From an uncultured Clostridia bacterium (lineage in GTDB: Bacteria > Bacillota > Clostridia > Peptostreptococcales > Anaerovoracaceae): a DNA stretch of 14,740 bases. The stretch's first letter is position 1. Every line of letters starts with the position of its first letter. The stretch is taken from contig CALZMV010000021.1 in the NCBI GenBank assembly GCA_945788655.1, positions 1 through 14,740 of the forward strand, given 5' to 3'. Of the stretch, positions 14,739 to 14,740 are shown piece after piece. The notes below the pieces were generated by a model. The model was not told the origin of the DNA and did not search any database. It saw only the letters and a program-made list of their open reading frames with translations. The translations under genes and the position numbers were made by a program.

Positions 14739-14740
14739 CT

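Noticed and set aside
1..14740. CRISPR arrays, tRNA/rRNA genes, insertion sequences, phage or toxin-antitoxin genes
   Set aside because: No spaced repeats, transposase motifs, inverted-repeat element ends or tRNA-like folds were seen; gaps between genes are all under 200 bases.

Overview
The window looks like a chromosomal segment from an amino-acid-fermenting Gram-positive anaerobe, most likely a member of the Clostridia. Supporting signs are moderately AT-rich DNA, strong AGGAGG-type ribosome binding sites, TTG starts, a two-subunit iron-sulfur L-serine dehydratase, an AGCS-type alanine/glycine symporter and a CX4CX2C radical SAM protein. This placement comes from gene content and protein style only. 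No rRNA, tRNA, CRISPR array, insertion sequence or phage gene is visible.

Layout. 1-1185 (+): 3' part of a sodium:alanine/glycine symporter, closed by a symmetrical terminator shared with the convergent ATP synthase operon. 7452-1252 (-): an F1Fo ATP synthase operon in the order atpB-atpE-atpF-atpA-atpG-atpD-atpC. 7637-8530 (+): a radical SAM protein of unknown substrate. 10168-8611 (-): the serine dehydratase pair sdaAB-sdaAA. 10362-14257 (+): an operon of a MATE-family exporter, a PlsC-like acyltransferase and a Uup-type ABC-F protein. 14738-14298 (-): an unrecognised protein. Each of the three convergent junctions carries a hairpin that could serve both strands. Both divergent intergenic regions carry promoter-like sequences.

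The most unusual feature is in the ATP synthase operon. There is no atpH (delta subunit) between atpF and atpA. Instead atpA, started from an excellent Shine-Dalgarno inside the end of atpF, encodes about 77 extra N-terminal residues that closely resemble the C-terminal domain of delta, the part that binds the b stalk. The delta N-terminal domain, which normally grips the alpha N-terminus, is missing. The enzyme thus appears to have replaced a non-covalent delta-alpha contact with a covalent fusion. The reading frame offers no good internal start for unfused alpha, so all three alpha copies per F1 should carry the domain, although one peripheral stalk needs only one. I cannot tell from sequence alone whether this is a known lineage trait. 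The c subunit also has a signal-peptide-like N-terminal extension.

Physiology inferred from the set: sodium-coupled amino-acid uptake, serine deamination to pyruvate and ammonia, and a proton- or sodium-translocating ATPase. The MATE/PlsC/Uup group suggests envelope and translation upkeep rather than one pathway.
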